From contig NZ_CP109496.1 of assembly GCF_036231355.1 (NCBI RefSeq), positions 5,456,001 to 5,520,000 of the forward strand: a stretch of 64,000 bases of DNA, given 5' to 3'. This document shows positions 8,754 through 17,577 of the stretch, piece after piece. Every line of letters starts with the position of its first letter. Position 1 is the first letter of the stretch. The notes under the pieces were generated by a model. The model saw only the letters and a list, made by a program, of their open reading frames with translations. It was not told the DNA's origin and searched no databases. The stretch is from Streptomyces sp. NBC_01431 (lineage in GTDB: Bacteria; Actinomycetota; Actinomycetes; Streptomycetales; Streptomycetaceae). Both the position numbers and the translations under genes were made by a program.

Positions 8754-9896
8754 TCAGGCGGCCAGGACCCGTTCGGCCGGGGTCGAGGCCTCGCGGTGGA
8801 CGGCGGCGAGCCGTTCCAGGGAGGCGAGCACCAGCTCCGGGTCGGCGACGAAGTCCACCAGGCAGGCGATCTCGTCCACCCCGGCCGCACGCACCCGGCG
8901 GGCGGTCTCGGTGCACTCCTCGACCGAGCCGATCAGCGAGTTCCCGGACAGGTACCGGTTGACGCCCAGTTCGGCGAGCTTGCGCTGGGCGCTCACCGCG
9001 GAGAGCACCTCGCGGCCCTGCTTGTTGCCGCTCATCCGGCCGCCGGCCTCGACGGCAAGGGCCTCCAGGTCGATGGCGGAGAGCAGATAGTCGCGCAGGC
9101 TGCCGCCGCCCACCTCGCGGGCCTCGGCCGCGTCGTCCGCGACGTAGGTGTGCATCATCACGGTGATCTTGCCGGGGCCCTCCCAGCCTGCCTCGGCGCG
9201 CGCCGTCCGATACAGCGCGATCTTGTCGGAGAGTGACTCGACGTCCTGGTTCTCCAGATGGGTCAGGACGTTGCAGCCGAGCCGGCCCGCCTCTCGGAAG
9301 GTGGCTTCGCTGCGCGATGCGGTCACCCACACCGACAGGTCGTCCTGCACCGGGCGCGGGAAGACGGGCAGCGTGGTCTCGGCGCCCAGCGGGTTGGGGC
9401 CGGTCCAGTGCCCGGTGCGCCAAGCCGTCCGGATGTCCGTCACATCCCTGATCATCTGCTCGCGCCGGGTCTCGTACTTCTCCGGCGCGATCACGAAGTC
9501 GTTGACGTTCCAGCCGGAGCCCACCGAGATCGCGACCCGGCCGCCCGAGATGCCGTCCACCATCGCGAAGTCCTCCACGATGCGGGCGGCCGGGTGCAGC
9601 GGCGTCACGACGCTGCCGGCCCGGATCTGGATGCGGCTGGTCACCGCGGCGATGGCCGCCGAGGTCACCGCGGGGTTGGGGAAGGCGCCGCCGAACCGGT
9701 GGAAGTGCCGCTCGGGCGTCGATACGAAACCGAAGCCCAGCTCGTCGGCGCGGCGGGCCGCGTCCAGCATCAAACGGTAGGTCTCCTCTGCCCGGTCGCC
9801 GACCGCGGCGAAGAAGAAGACACCGAAGTCCAGCCGCCGCTCACCTGCCGAGCCGTCCGCACCCTGACCGCCGGTCTGCCGGGAATCCGCGTTCAT
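8754..9896 (-). CDS. Luciferase-like (LLM) FMN-dependent monooxygenase, MupA/Atu3671 type
   Basis: A 380-aa flavin-dependent monooxygenase of the bacterial luciferase fold. It starts with a disordered Gly-rich leader, then LDFGVFFFAAVGD, and contains STPERHFHRFGG, ISVGSGWNVNDF and ADELGFGF, which match the LLM subgroup associated with NRPS/PKS clusters. Such enzymes use FMNH2 from a separate reductase, here probably the SsuE-like protein next door, to hydroxylate or N-oxidise carrier-bound or small substrates. It is divergent from the ligase-ACP operon across a 392-bp gap with shared regulatory motifs, which suggests it may act on the group activated by that ligase. Confidence 0.85.
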   Translation of the reverse strand: MNADSRQTGGQGADGSAGERRLDFGVFFFAAVGDRAEETYRLMLDAARRADELGFGFVSTPERHFHRFGGAFPNPAVTSAAIAAVTSRIQIRAGSVVTPLHPAARIVEDFAMVDGISGGRVAISVGSGWNVNDFVIAPEKYETRREQMIRDVTDIRTAWRTGHWTGPNPLGAETTLPVFPRPVQDDLSVWVTASRSEATFREAGRLGCNVLTHLENQDVESLSDKIALYRTARAEAGWEGPGKITVMMHTYVADDAAEAREVGGGSLRDYLLSAIDLEALAVEAGGRMSGNKQGREVLSAVSAQRKLAELGVNRYLSGNSLIGSVEECTETARRVRAAGVDEIACLVDFVADPELVLASLERLAAVHREASTPAERVLAA

Positions 9897-10288
9897 TTAG
9901 CGCTGCCTCCTTCCCCGTCGGACGTCGTCGCGGCGGGGTCGTCACCATGGGGGCTTGCTGCCCGGCGACACCATGGGGCGGCCTCCTCGCACCGGACTTG
10001 AGTCCCGGGCAGGCCAAGAACACTCCAGCACGGCTCAAGTCCCCAGCGAGTACGACCCGTTGTCATTGATCGAGCGAAATCCGAGGACGGCTCGACGTCT
10101 GGGGCGCGGTAACTCCCACCCTGTTAAGGGGCGCGGGGAACCGCGCGCCCAGCCACGGACGGAGCCGCAGCCGAACAACGACGCTCCCCGCACAGCTCCC
10201 GGCGTCCACCGGCGCTCCAGGGTGGCCCGAGAGCACCCCCTCACGCTCGGGTGACCAACATCCGTTCCGATGACCACGAGGTTGCTGG
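9897..10288. promoter_or_regulatory. Divergent intergenic region with paired TTGAGTC elements
   Basis: This 392-base region lies between the divergent LLM oxygenase and ligase genes. GGACTTGAGTCC is at 9994-10005, and the reverse-oriented CTCAAGTCC is at 10034-10042. The same core appears in the divergent promoters at 3221 and 26161-26224, so both are candidate SARP or cluster-regulator sites. A dispersed repeat fills 10127-10175. No gene is seen. Confidence 0.55.
10127..10175 (-). repeat. Dispersed Streptomyces intergenic repeat, copy 2
   Basis: AGGGGCGCGGGGAACCGCGC, then CCCAGCCACGG and GCCGCAGCCGAA: the reverse-strand counterpart of the element at 3895-3943 and 36153-36246. It lies in the leader of the ligase-ACP operon. 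Confidence 0.65.
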
Positions 10289-11812
10289 ATGACGACTCAG
10301 ACGCTGGTTGCCGCGGACACCGGCACCGATACCGTCCCCGGACTGCTCGCGGCGGCCGTGGCCGCCCGGCCCGACGCCCCCGCGGTGCGCGATGCCTCGG
10401 GCGTGTGGACCTATGCGGAACTGGACGCCTGGTCACGGGCGTACGCCGACTGGCTCACCGCCCAGGGCGTGGGTCACGCGGACCGGATCCTGGTCCGCGT
10501 CGGCAACACCCGGGAATTCACCGCCCTGATGTTCGGCGCGCTGCGCCGGGGCATCGCCTTCGTCCCCGTCAACCCGGCGATGAAGCGCTTCCACCTGAAC
10601 ACCGTCGTACCGGACTGCGAGCCGGTCCTGGTGATCGGTGAGGATGCCCAGGACACCGCGGTTCTGAGGGAGTTGACGGACCGTCCGGTCTTCGGACTCG
10701 ACGAGGTGCGGCGCGGCGCCGAGGCGCTGTACGACGCCGCGCCCGCCGTGGCCGACGAGCGGCCCGTCGCCCCCGACGACCTGGGCCTGCTCATCTACAC
10801 CTCGGGCTCCACCTCGGCGCCCAAGGCCGTGGTGAGCACCCACGCCCCCATCGTCTTCGCCGCCCGCGCGATCCAGGCCCGGCTGAACTACCGCGAGGAC
10901 GACGTCGTCCTGGTCGCGGTGCCGGTCTCCTTCGACTACGGGCTCTACCAGATCCTGCTGTCCGTGATCGCCGGCGCCCAGGTGGTGCTCACCTCGCCGG
11001 AGGGCCACGTACGGCTGCTCGGCACGCTCCACGAGCACCGGGTCACCGTCGTTCCGCTGGTGCCCTCGCTCGGCGAGATGCTGCTCACGCTGTCGAAGCG
11101 GGACCGCCGCGAGGCGCCGCCCGTGCGGCTGTTCACCAACACCGGGGCCGCGCTGACCGGGCCCGTCATCGCCCAGCTGCGGGCCGCGTTCCCGCAGGCG
11201 CAGGTGTCGCCGATGTTCGGCACCACCGAGTGCAAGCGCATCACCGTGCTCGAACCGGACGGCGACATCGCACGCCCCGGCTCGGTCGGACGCGCCCTCG
11301 ACGGCACCGAGGTGCTGATCCTGGACGACGACGGCCGGCTCCTGCCGCCCGGCACCGTCGGCGAGATCTGCGTACGCGGACCGCACGTCATGACCGGCTA
11401 CTGGCGCGCCCCGGAGCAGACCGCGCCGCGGTTCCGCCCCGACCCGGTGACCGGCGAGGTCACCCTGCACACCGGCGACTACGGGCACCTCGACACCGAC
11501 GGGCACCTCTACTTCGAGGGCCGCCGCGACGACCTGTTCAAGCGCAAGGGCGTCCGCATGGGCACCCTGGAGATCGAGACGGCCGCCCTGGACATCCGGG
11601 GCGTCACGGCCGCCGCCGCCCTGGCTCCCTCCGAGGGCCACGACCTCACCCTGTACGCCGTCACCGAGCTGACGGCCGACGAGGTGCTCGCGCAGCTGAC
11701 CGAACGCCTGGAGGCCGCCAAGGTCCCGGCCGCCTGCCACCTGCTGGACGAGCTCCCGCTCACCCCGAACGGCAAGACCGACAAGCAGCGGCTGCGCCGC
11801 GAACAGAAGTGA
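10289..11812 (+). CDS. Stand-alone acyl/aminoacyl-AMP ligase
   Basis: A 507-aa ANL-superfamily adenylating enzyme. Core motifs are YTSGSTSAPKAVVSTH (P-loop A3), SFDYGLYQ (A4), MFGTTECKR (A5), LHTGDYGHLD (A7) and a C-terminal PNGKTDKQ with the A10 lysine. It activates a carboxylic or amino acid and, given the carrier protein 38 bases downstream, probably loads it on that ACP. The stand-alone ligase plus small carrier arrangement resembles CloN4/CloN5-type systems that prepare acyl groups for sugars, but the substrate cannot be read and the SFDYGLYQ region differs from typical prolyl ligases. First gene of a plus-strand operon. Confidence 0.88.
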   Translation: MTTQTLVAADTGTDTVPGLLAAAVAARPDAPAVRDASGVWTYAELDAWSRAYADWLTAQGVGHADRILVRVGNTREFTALMFGALRRGIAFVPVNPAMKRFHLNTVVPDCEPVLVIGEDAQDTAVLRELTDRPVFGLDEVRRGAEALYDAAPAVADERPVAPDDLGLLIYTSGSTSAPKAVVSTHAPIVFAARAIQARLNYREDDVVLVAVPVSFDYGLYQILLSVIAGAQVVLTSPEGHVRLLGTLHEHRVTVVPLVPSLGEMLLTLSKRDRREAPPVRLFTNTGAALTGPVIAQLRAAFPQAQVSPMFGTTECKRITVLEPDGDIARPGSVGRALDGTEVLILDDDGRLLPPGTVGEICVRGPHVMTGYWRAPEQTAPRFRPDPVTGEVTLHTGDYGHLDTDGHLYFEGRRDDLFKRKGVRMGTLEIETAALDIRGVTAAAALAPSEGHDLTLYAVTELTADEVLAQLTERLEAAKVPAACHLLDELPLTPNGKTDKQRLRREQK

Positions 11813-11850
11813 CCCGTTCCCGAGTCAGTACCCCGTAAGGAGAACCCGCC

Positions 11851-12120
11851 ATGACCACCGCTGACGTTCAGTGGGACGCCGACTTCGAGAAGCTGCTGAC
11901 CTCGGTCCTGCCGCGCAGCACGGCCTCCGGCCCGCTCGCCCCGTCCCTCGACCTCAAGTCCGTGGGCCTCGACTCGATGGCCACCATCGAACTCCTGGTC
12001 CGACTGGAGGACGAGTACGACGTGGAGTTCCCCGAGGCCACCCTCACGGGCGCGACCTTCGCGACGCCGGCCGCGCTCTGGGCGGTACTGGCCGCCCAGC
12101 GCACCGCCGCCCACGCCTGA
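11851..12120 (+). CDS. Acyl/peptidyl carrier protein (stand-alone)
   Basis: An 89-aa carrier protein whose phosphopantetheine serine is S42 in GLDSMATIELL, followed by helix-III type sequence DVEFPEATL. Start ATG 11851 follows AAGGAGAAC. It should be converted to the holo form by the Sfp-type transferase at 57116 and be loaded by the ligase just upstream. It differs clearly from the type II PKS ACP at 38275 (DDLGYDSLA), consistent with a separate side-chain role. The acyl product could be handed to the KASIII-like enzyme at 26299 (inference). Confidence 0.93.
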   Translation: MTTADVQWDADFEKLLTSVLPRSTASGPLAPSLDLKSVGLDSMATIELLVRLEDEYDVEFPEATLTGATFATPAALWAVLAAQRTAAHA

Positions 12121-12192
12121 CCGCTCCACCACGAGTTTCCGCCGCACCATCCAACCCCCCCCATCAACACAAGTCCTCAGGAGGACACCACC

Positions 12193-12285
12193 ATGAGCCA
12201 CCTCATCATCGGCCTCGCCGTCACCGTCGTCGTCTGCCTCGTCGTCAAGTTCGGCGGCGACGCCCTGAAGAAGCGCCGCGGCTGA
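12193..12285 (+). CDS. 30-aa single-span membrane micropeptide
   Basis: ATG 12193 is preceded by a strong AGGAGG eight bases upstream. It encodes a 30-residue peptide: MSHLIIGLAVTVVVCLVVK is one hydrophobic helix, and the tail FGGDALKKRRG is basic. This fits an N-out/C-in single membrane span or a small amphipathic anchor. It is the third gene of the ligase-ACP operon, ending 19 bases before a strong terminator. I do not recognise a family. The good ribosome site, operon position and clean helix-plus-positive-tail design argue that it is translated. It could be a membrane-associated accessory peptide or a small toxin-like peptide; neither is shown. Confidence 0.65.
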   Translation: MSHLIIGLAVTVVVCLVVKFGGDALKKRRG

Positions 12286-12303
12286 CCTTCCCGGCAGCAC
12301 CCC

Positions 12304-12342
12304 GAAGGGGCCCACCGACCCATGTGGTCGGTGGGCCCCTTC
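12304..12342. terminator. Bidirectional hairpin terminator
   Basis: A perfect 17-bp stem (12304-12320 with 12326-12342) has a five-base loop CATGT. It separates the ligase-ACP-micropeptide operon from the convergent glycosyltransferase operon. Confidence 0.92.
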
Positions 12343-12442
12343 GCGTGCCCCCTGCCGGTGCGGAGTCCGGGCACGGGCGTGGGCGCCCACGCCGAAGGGC
12401 CCCTGCCGGAGCAAGGGCCCTGTGTTGTACGCCGGTTGTCGC

Positions 12443-13606
12443 TCAGGCCGCCAACCGCTCCAGGTCCTCCACGACCCGGGCCGGGCTCGGCATTTCCGCC
12501 ATGTCGGCGCGCAGCTCCTGCGCGCACTTGAGGTGGCGGGCGTCGTCCAGGACGTCCCGGAGCGCCTCGCGGATCTGGGCGGGGTCGTTCTGCGGGGCCG
12601 CCTCGCCGAGTACCCGGGCGGCGCCGGCCGCGGCGAGCAGTTCGGCCGAGGCGAACTGGTCGACGATCTGCGGCAGCACCAGCTGCGGGAGGCCGAACGA
12701 GCACGAGGTGAGGGTCGTGTTGGCGCCGCCGTGGTGGATCACGGCGTCGCAGTCGCGCAGGAACAGGTTCAGCGGGACCGGCTCCACCACCCTGACATTG
12801 GTGGGGAGTTGACCGAAGCCCTCGTGGAAGGCGGCGTCCGCGGTCACCACTGCCTCGACGTCGTCCATACCCTCGAAGGCCGCGATGATCGAGCGGTACA
12901 GACCGGTGCCGTTGAGCACCAGCGTCTGGCGGCCCAGGCACACCACGACCCGGCGCACCCCGTCGGCGGCCGGCTCCCGCAGCCACGCGGGCGCGGTGCC
13001 GACGCCGTTGAACGGCACGTAGCCGATCGGGACGCCCGGCGCCGCGCTCGGGTGGTGCAGCGCGGGCGGACACGGGTCGAGCAGCAGATCCGGGTCGGGC
13101 AGCCCGTCGAGACCGAGCCGCTCGGCCGTCCCGTACAGGAAGTTGCGGGCCGAGGCGCGCGAGGGGCCGCTCAGCGGGTCGACGCCCCAGCGGTGCTGCA
13201 CGCACGGGATGCCGAGGGCGCCCGCGACGAGCTGGCCCGCCAGCTCCATCTGCTCCGAGACGATCAGGTCGGGCTGCCAGTCGCGCGCGAAGTCCAGGTA
13301 GGGGCTGACCAGGTAGCGGGCGTGGGTCTCCCACAGCTTGGTGGCGCCCGCCATCTTCTCCGGCGGAGTCGGGCCCATCAGCTCCAACGGCCGTACGCCA
13401 TCGGGGAGATGGCGCTGGAGGACGTCGAGGCCGTGGAAGCGGTCGCCGATGTCGACGGCCGATATCCCCGCCGCGCGGGCCGCGTCGGTGACGTCAGGCT
13501 GCGCGGCGACCAGCACCTCGTGACCCGCTCCCATCAGCGCCCAGGCCAGCGGCACCATGGGGGTGAAGTGCGTGGGGAAGGGGGTGCTCAGCATCAGTAC
13601 GCGCAT
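12443..13606 (-). CDS. GT1 family deoxysugar glycosyltransferase A
   Basis: A 387-aa GT-B enzyme of the antibiotic glycosyltransferase group. The N-terminal acceptor domain begins RVLMLSTPFPTHFTPMVPLAWA; the C-terminal nucleotide-sugar domain carries IHHGGANTTLTSCSFGLPQLVLPQ. It uses an NDP-deoxysugar and an aromatic polyketide or saccharide acceptor. HRWGVDP in the middle is shared with the neighbours at 15254 and 16411, so these three look like paralogues. It is the last gene of the minus-strand GT operon. Its first 113 bases overlap the 3' end of the exporter gene, far more than any other junction here. Confidence 0.93.
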   Translation of the reverse strand: MRVLMLSTPFPTHFTPMVPLAWALMGAGHEVLVAAQPDVTDAARAAGISAVDIGDRFHGLDVLQRHLPDGVRPLELMGPTPPEKMAGATKLWETHARYLVSPYLDFARDWQPDLIVSEQMELAGQLVAGALGIPCVQHRWGVDPLSGPSRASARNFLYGTAERLGLDGLPDPDLLLDPCPPALHHPSAAPGVPIGYVPFNGVGTAPAWLREPAADGVRRVVVCLGRQTLVLNGTGLYRSIIAAFEGMDDVEAVVTADAAFHEGFGQLPTNVRVVEPVPLNLFLRDCDAVIHHGGANTTLTSCSFGLPQLVLPQIVDQFASAELLAAAGAARVLGEAAPQNDPAQIREALRDVLDDARHLKCAQELRADMAEMPSPARVVEDLERLAA

Positions 13607-15257
13607 CTTCGTCGTCCTCCTCGGACTGTGGGGCGGCCTCTTGGGCGGGTTCTTGGGCGGTGGCGTCGGCGGGCTCTTCGGCGGACGTGCCGTCGGCCTG
13701 CCCGTCGGCCGCGGTGTTCACGTCGACGTCCCTCATGAGCAGGGCGGTCACGAGCGCGAGGAGCAGCAGCCCGGCGGCCGTCAGGAGCAGCGTGCCGGTG
13801 GCGTGCGCGAAGGCGTCCGTCACCACGTGGCGGCGGGCCGGGTCGAGCCCGGCGAGCTGCGCGGCGGCGGCGTCCGGATCCTTGACGCCCGAGGCGTCGG
13901 CGGCCGAGGCGAAACGGGAGCTCAGGACCGCGCCGAGGACGGTGCCGCCGATGGTGGTGCCCAGCATGGTGGCGAACCGCGAGGTCGTGGTCACCACGCC
14001 CAACTGGTCGGCGGGCGCGGCTGATTGGGTCATGAACAGCGCGATCTGGGTCACTCCGCCGAGGCCCACGCCGAGCAGCAGGAGCAGCGCGTCGAACTGC
14101 CAGACCGGCCCGTCGGCCACGGTCAGGCCGAGGCCGGCCACCGCGACCGTCGCCGTGGCCGTGGTGGCGACCAGGACCGCCTTGCACCTACCGGTCCGCG
14201 CGATGATCTTGCCCCAGCCGATGAAGACCAGGACCACGCCGACGGCGAGCGGGATCAGATGCAGCCCCACCGCGTCGAGCGAGACACCCTTGACGATGTT
14301 CAGGTAGTTGATGAGGAACACCGGCAGCGACAGCAGTGCGAAGCCGCCCGCGAACTGGAGGATCGCGGCGGGCCGGAACACCTTGTCCTTGAACAGCGTG
14401 AGCGGCATCAGCGGATCGGCCGCCTTCAGCTGGCGCGCCACGAACGCGCCGGCCATCAGCAACCCGCCGTAGAAGTAGGGCAGCACCGGTCCCGAGAACG
14501 AGTGCTGGTCCCCGTACGCCTTGACGCCGAGCAGCAGCGCGCAGGTGGCGGCCGCGATCAGCACCGAGCCCAGGATGTCGACCTTCTGCCGGGTGCCCTT
14601 CACCGGGAGCCGCAGCGCCCAGGCCACCCCGGCGAGCGCGAGCCCGGCGAGCGGCACGTTGAGCAGGAAGATCCAGCGCCAGGACAGGTTCTCGCTCAGC
14701 GGGCCGCCGATCATGGGCCCGGCGATGAGGCCGGCGGCGATGAGCGCGCCGCCCGCGTTGGAGCGCCCGGCCCGGGACTTGGGCGGGTACAACGTGGCGA
14801 TCACGATCAGCGTCATGCTCATCAGGCCGCCGCCGCCGAGCCCCTGCACCGCGCGGAAGACGATGAGCTGGGTGAGCGAGTGCGCGGTCGCGCACAGTGC
14901 GGAACCCGCGAGGAACGCGGCGAGCGCGCCGAGGTAGATGCGGCGCGGACCGTAGCTGTCGCTGAGCCTGCCGTACAGCGGCTGGGCCGCCGTGGCGGCG
15001 AGCAGGTAGGCGGTGATCAGCCAGGGGAAGCGGTCGATTCCGTGGGCGGGGTCGAGGTCGCGCACGATCGGCAGGACGGCCGAGGAGATGATCGAACCGT
15101 CGAGCAGGGCCAGCGTCATCGTGGCCATCGCGCACACGATGAAGACCAGGACCTGGATGTCGGTCATGCCGTGCGGATTGGGCTTCTTCCCTTCTTTCGC
15201 GCCCGTCGGGTCCGTGGTGTCCTTCGCGTCCTCGGCGGCGGCCGTCTGCGCACTCAT
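13494..15257 (-). CDS. MFS drug exporter, DHA2/EmrB-QacA family
   Basis: A 587-aa protein with about 14 predicted membrane spans. LLDGSIISSAVLPIVRDL (span 1) and the antiporter-type GRLSDSYGPRRIYLG match drug:H+ antiporter 2 exporters such as those for anthracyclines, so export of the glycosylated product or its intermediates is likely. The N terminus (ATG 15257) overlaps the upstream GT gene by four bases. The last 37 or so residues are read through the start of the downstream GT in another frame and look non-native (HPLPHALHPHGAAG). A one-base shift near the end would give a stop at 13594 and the 13-base overlap seen at the other junctions; see findings. Confidence 0.9.
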   Translation of the reverse strand: MSAQTAAAEDAKDTTDPTGAKEGKKPNPHGMTDIQVLVFIVCAMATMTLALLDGSIISSAVLPIVRDLDPAHGIDRFPWLITAYLLAATAAQPLYGRLSDSYGPRRIYLGALAAFLAGSALCATAHSLTQLIVFRAVQGLGGGGLMSMTLIVIATLYPPKSRAGRSNAGGALIAAGLIAGPMIGGPLSENLSWRWIFLLNVPLAGLALAGVAWALRLPVKGTRQKVDILGSVLIAAATCALLLGVKAYGDQHSFSGPVLPYFYGGLLMAGAFVARQLKAADPLMPLTLFKDKVFRPAAILQFAGGFALLSLPVFLINYLNIVKGVSLDAVGLHLIPLAVGVVLVFIGWGKIIARTGRCKAVLVATTATATVAVAGLGLTVADGPVWQFDALLLLLGVGLGGVTQIALFMTQSAAPADQLGVVTTTSRFATMLGTTIGGTVLGAVLSSRFASAADASGVKDPDAAAAQLAGLDPARRHVVTDAFAHATGTLLLTAAGLLLLALVTALLMRDVDVNTAADGQADGTSAEEPADATAQEPAQEAAPQSEEDDEDARTDAEHPLPHALHPHGAAGLGADGSGSRGAGRRAA

Positions 15258-16423
15258 GCCGTGACCTCCTGACGCAGCGTCAACTGCTCTAGTTCCGCCG
15301 CCACTTCACCCGCCGACGGCATGGCCTCGATCTGCTCGCGGAGGTGAGCGGCGCCCGCGCGGTGGCCCGGCTCCTCCAGGAGGGTGCGGACGGCCGAGAC
15401 AAGCCCGGCCCCGTCGTTCTGCAACTCGGCCGAGTCCAGCGTCAGCCCCGCGCCGGCGGCGGCGATCCGGTCGCCGGCGACGAACGCCTCGCCGAGCTGG
15501 GGCAGCACCAGCTGGGGGATGCCGAGCGCGGCCGCGCCCAGGGTGGAGCCGGGCCCGCCGTGGTGCACCACGAGGTCGGCGCCGGGAAACAGCAGCCCGG
15601 GTGCTCGCTCGGCGGTGTACGTCATGCCCGCGGGCAGCGTGCCGATCGCGGCGCGGTGTGCGGGGGCCGCGGAGACGACCGCCTCCACACCGCCCACCTC
15701 GGCCAGCGCGTCGAGGAGCCGGCGCAGCAGCGGAGCGCCGCCGAGGTCGAGGGTGTACCCGCCGAGCGCCACCGCGACCCGGTGTCCGGGCGGCGCGGTG
15801 TACGTCCAGGGCGTGCCGTCCCCGGTGTGCGGCTCGGGGCGGATGGGGATGGCGGGCGGGGCGTCGGGGGCGGCGAGTGCGGGCGGCGCGGGATCCAGGA
15901 CCAGGTCCGGCGCGGGTACGCGGTCGAGGCCGAGCCGCTCGCACAGCGGGCCGAGCCACATCCGCGTCTGGCCGAGCATGAACTCACTGGTGGGGGCCAC
16001 GCCCCAGCGGTGCCAGACGCTCGGGACGCCGAGCACCTTGGCGATGACGGCTCCCGCGTAGTCCATGTGCTCGGAGACCACGAGGTCGGGTCGCCACTCG
16101 TGGGCGAGTTCCAGGTAGTCGTACAGGAAGTACGGGGCGTGGTTGCGCCACATCTGGGCGGCGCCGTCGATCTGCTGGGCCGGCGGCCGGCCCAGCACCT
16201 CGATGGGGCGCAGGCCCTCGGGGCGCCGGCCCCGGCGCAGCTCGGCGTAGTGGAAGGCCTCGCCGAAGGTGGCGGTCGCCAGGCCCGCGGCCCCGGCGGG
16301 CCCGGTGACGTCGGGCTGTCCGGCGACCAGCACCTGGTGCCCCGCGCCGGTGAGCGCCCGGATCAGGGGCAGCATGGGCAGGAAGTGGGTGTCGACGGGG
16401 GTGCTGATGATCAGTACGCGCAT
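15254..16423 (-). CDS. GT1 family deoxysugar glycosyltransferase B
   Basis: A 389-aa GT-B glycosyltransferase. It has RVLIISTPVDTHFLPMLPL at the N terminus, HRWGVAP mid-protein and the donor-site motif VVHHGGPGSTLGAAALGIPQ. It is related to A and C and lies between the exporter and GT C. Its stop overlaps the exporter start (ATGA), and its own start overlaps the stop of GT C by 13 bases (ATGCGCGTACTGA). It is expected to add one of the deoxysugars; acceptor and donor cannot be assigned from sequence. Confidence 0.92.
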   Translation of the reverse strand: MRVLIISTPVDTHFLPMLPLIRALTGAGHQVLVAGQPDVTGPAGAAGLATATFGEAFHYAELRRGRRPEGLRPIEVLGRPPAQQIDGAAQMWRNHAPYFLYDYLELAHEWRPDLVVSEHMDYAGAVIAKVLGVPSVWHRWGVAPTSEFMLGQTRMWLGPLCERLGLDRVPAPDLVLDPAPPALAAPDAPPAIPIRPEPHTGDGTPWTYTAPPGHRVAVALGGYTLDLGGAPLLRRLLDALAEVGGVEAVVSAAPAHRAAIGTLPAGMTYTAERAPGLLFPGADLVVHHGGPGSTLGAAALGIPQLVLPQLGEAFVAGDRIAAAGAGLTLDSAELQNDGAGLVSAVRTLLEEPGHRAGAAHLREQIEAMPSAGEVAAELEQLTLRQEVTA

Positions 16424-17577
16424 CGGAGGTTCTCCAGGTCACGGACGACGGCGGCGGGGCTGGGCATGGCGGCCATGGTCTCGGCGAGGACGGTGGCGCC
16501 CTTCGCGATCCGCTCGTCGGCGAGCAGGGTGCGCACGGCCTCGGCCACCTGGGCCGGATCGTTCTGGGCGTCGGCCGTGCGCAGGGTCAGACCGGCGTCG
16601 GCGGCGGCCAGCAGGTCGCCGCCCTCGAACTGGTCGACCAGCTGCGGCATGATCAGCTGCGGGACGCCGAAACTCGCCACGGCGAGCAGGGTGTTGGCGC
16701 CGCCGTGGGTGACCACCGCGTCGGTCTTGTCGAGGAAGCCGTTGAGCGGCGTCGGCGGGATGATGGTGACGTTGGACGGGATGGTGCCGAGCTCGTCGAC
16801 GAACTCCTGTTGCACGGTCATCACCGCGTCGGTCTCGGGCAGGTCACCGAAGGCCTGGACGATGCCGCGGAACATCGGGAGCCCGCCGAGCGAGATGGTC
16901 TGGCGGCCCATGGTCACGCAGACCCGCGGCTTGTCGCCCCGTTCGCGCAGCCAACCGGGCACCGGACCGGTGCCGTTGAACGGGACGTGGCGGATCGGCG
17001 CACCGGCGGGCGCGCCCGCCACGAGCAGCTGCGGCGGAGCCGGGTCGAGCAGCAGATCGGGCCGGGGAAGACCGCCCTCGATGCCGAGCCGCTCGCACAT
17101 GCCCTGGAGCAGGTCCTCGGCGGTGGCCCGCATCAGATGGCTCATCGGGTCGACGCCCCAGCGGTGCGAGACCACCGGAATCCTGTGCACGCCGCCGATC
17201 AGGCACGCGGCCCAGTCGAAGATCTCCGAGATCACCAGGTCCGGCTTGAACTGGCGGGCGACTTCGAGGTACTTGGGCGCCATGTAGCGGGTGTGCAGCA
17301 CCCACACCCGGGAGCCGATCATGGTCATCTTCGGGGTGAGCGGCCCGACGACCTCGATGGGCCGCTTGTTCGGCGGCAGCGGCGGGCTGAGCAGGTCCCT
17401 GCCGAAGAACTGCCGTCCCACGGTGACCGTGTTGAGGCCCGCCGAACGGGCCATCGGGATGATGTCGGGCTGTCCGGCGACCAGGACCTCGTGCCCGGCG
17501 CCGCGCAGCGCCCAGGCCAGCGGCACCATGCAGGTGAAGTGGGTGGACTCTGGGCTGCTCAGGATCAGTACACGCAT
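16411..17577 (-). CDS. GT1 family deoxysugar glycosyltransferase C
   Basis: A 388-aa GT-B enzyme, with RVLILSSPESTHFTCMVPLA at the start, HRWGVDP in the middle and VVTHGGANTLLAVASFGVPQ at the donor site. The His-His-Gly-Gly of A and B is Thr-His-Gly-Gly here. It overlaps the NRPS stop by 13 bases (ATGCGTGTACTGA) and the next GT by 13 bases. A, B and C probably arose by local duplication and could act in sequence to build an oligosaccharide, as in landomycin-type pathways (inference). Confidence 0.92.
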   Translation of the reverse strand: MRVLILSSPESTHFTCMVPLAWALRGAGHEVLVAGQPDIIPMARSAGLNTVTVGRQFFGRDLLSPPLPPNKRPIEVVGPLTPKMTMIGSRVWVLHTRYMAPKYLEVARQFKPDLVISEIFDWAACLIGGVHRIPVVSHRWGVDPMSHLMRATAEDLLQGMCERLGIEGGLPRPDLLLDPAPPQLLVAGAPAGAPIRHVPFNGTGPVPGWLRERGDKPRVCVTMGRQTISLGGLPMFRGIVQAFGDLPETDAVMTVQQEFVDELGTIPSNVTIIPPTPLNGFLDKTDAVVTHGGANTLLAVASFGVPQLIMPQLVDQFEGGDLLAAADAGLTLRTADAQNDPAQVAEAVRTLLADERIAKGATVLAETMAAMPSPAAVVRDLENLRCAY

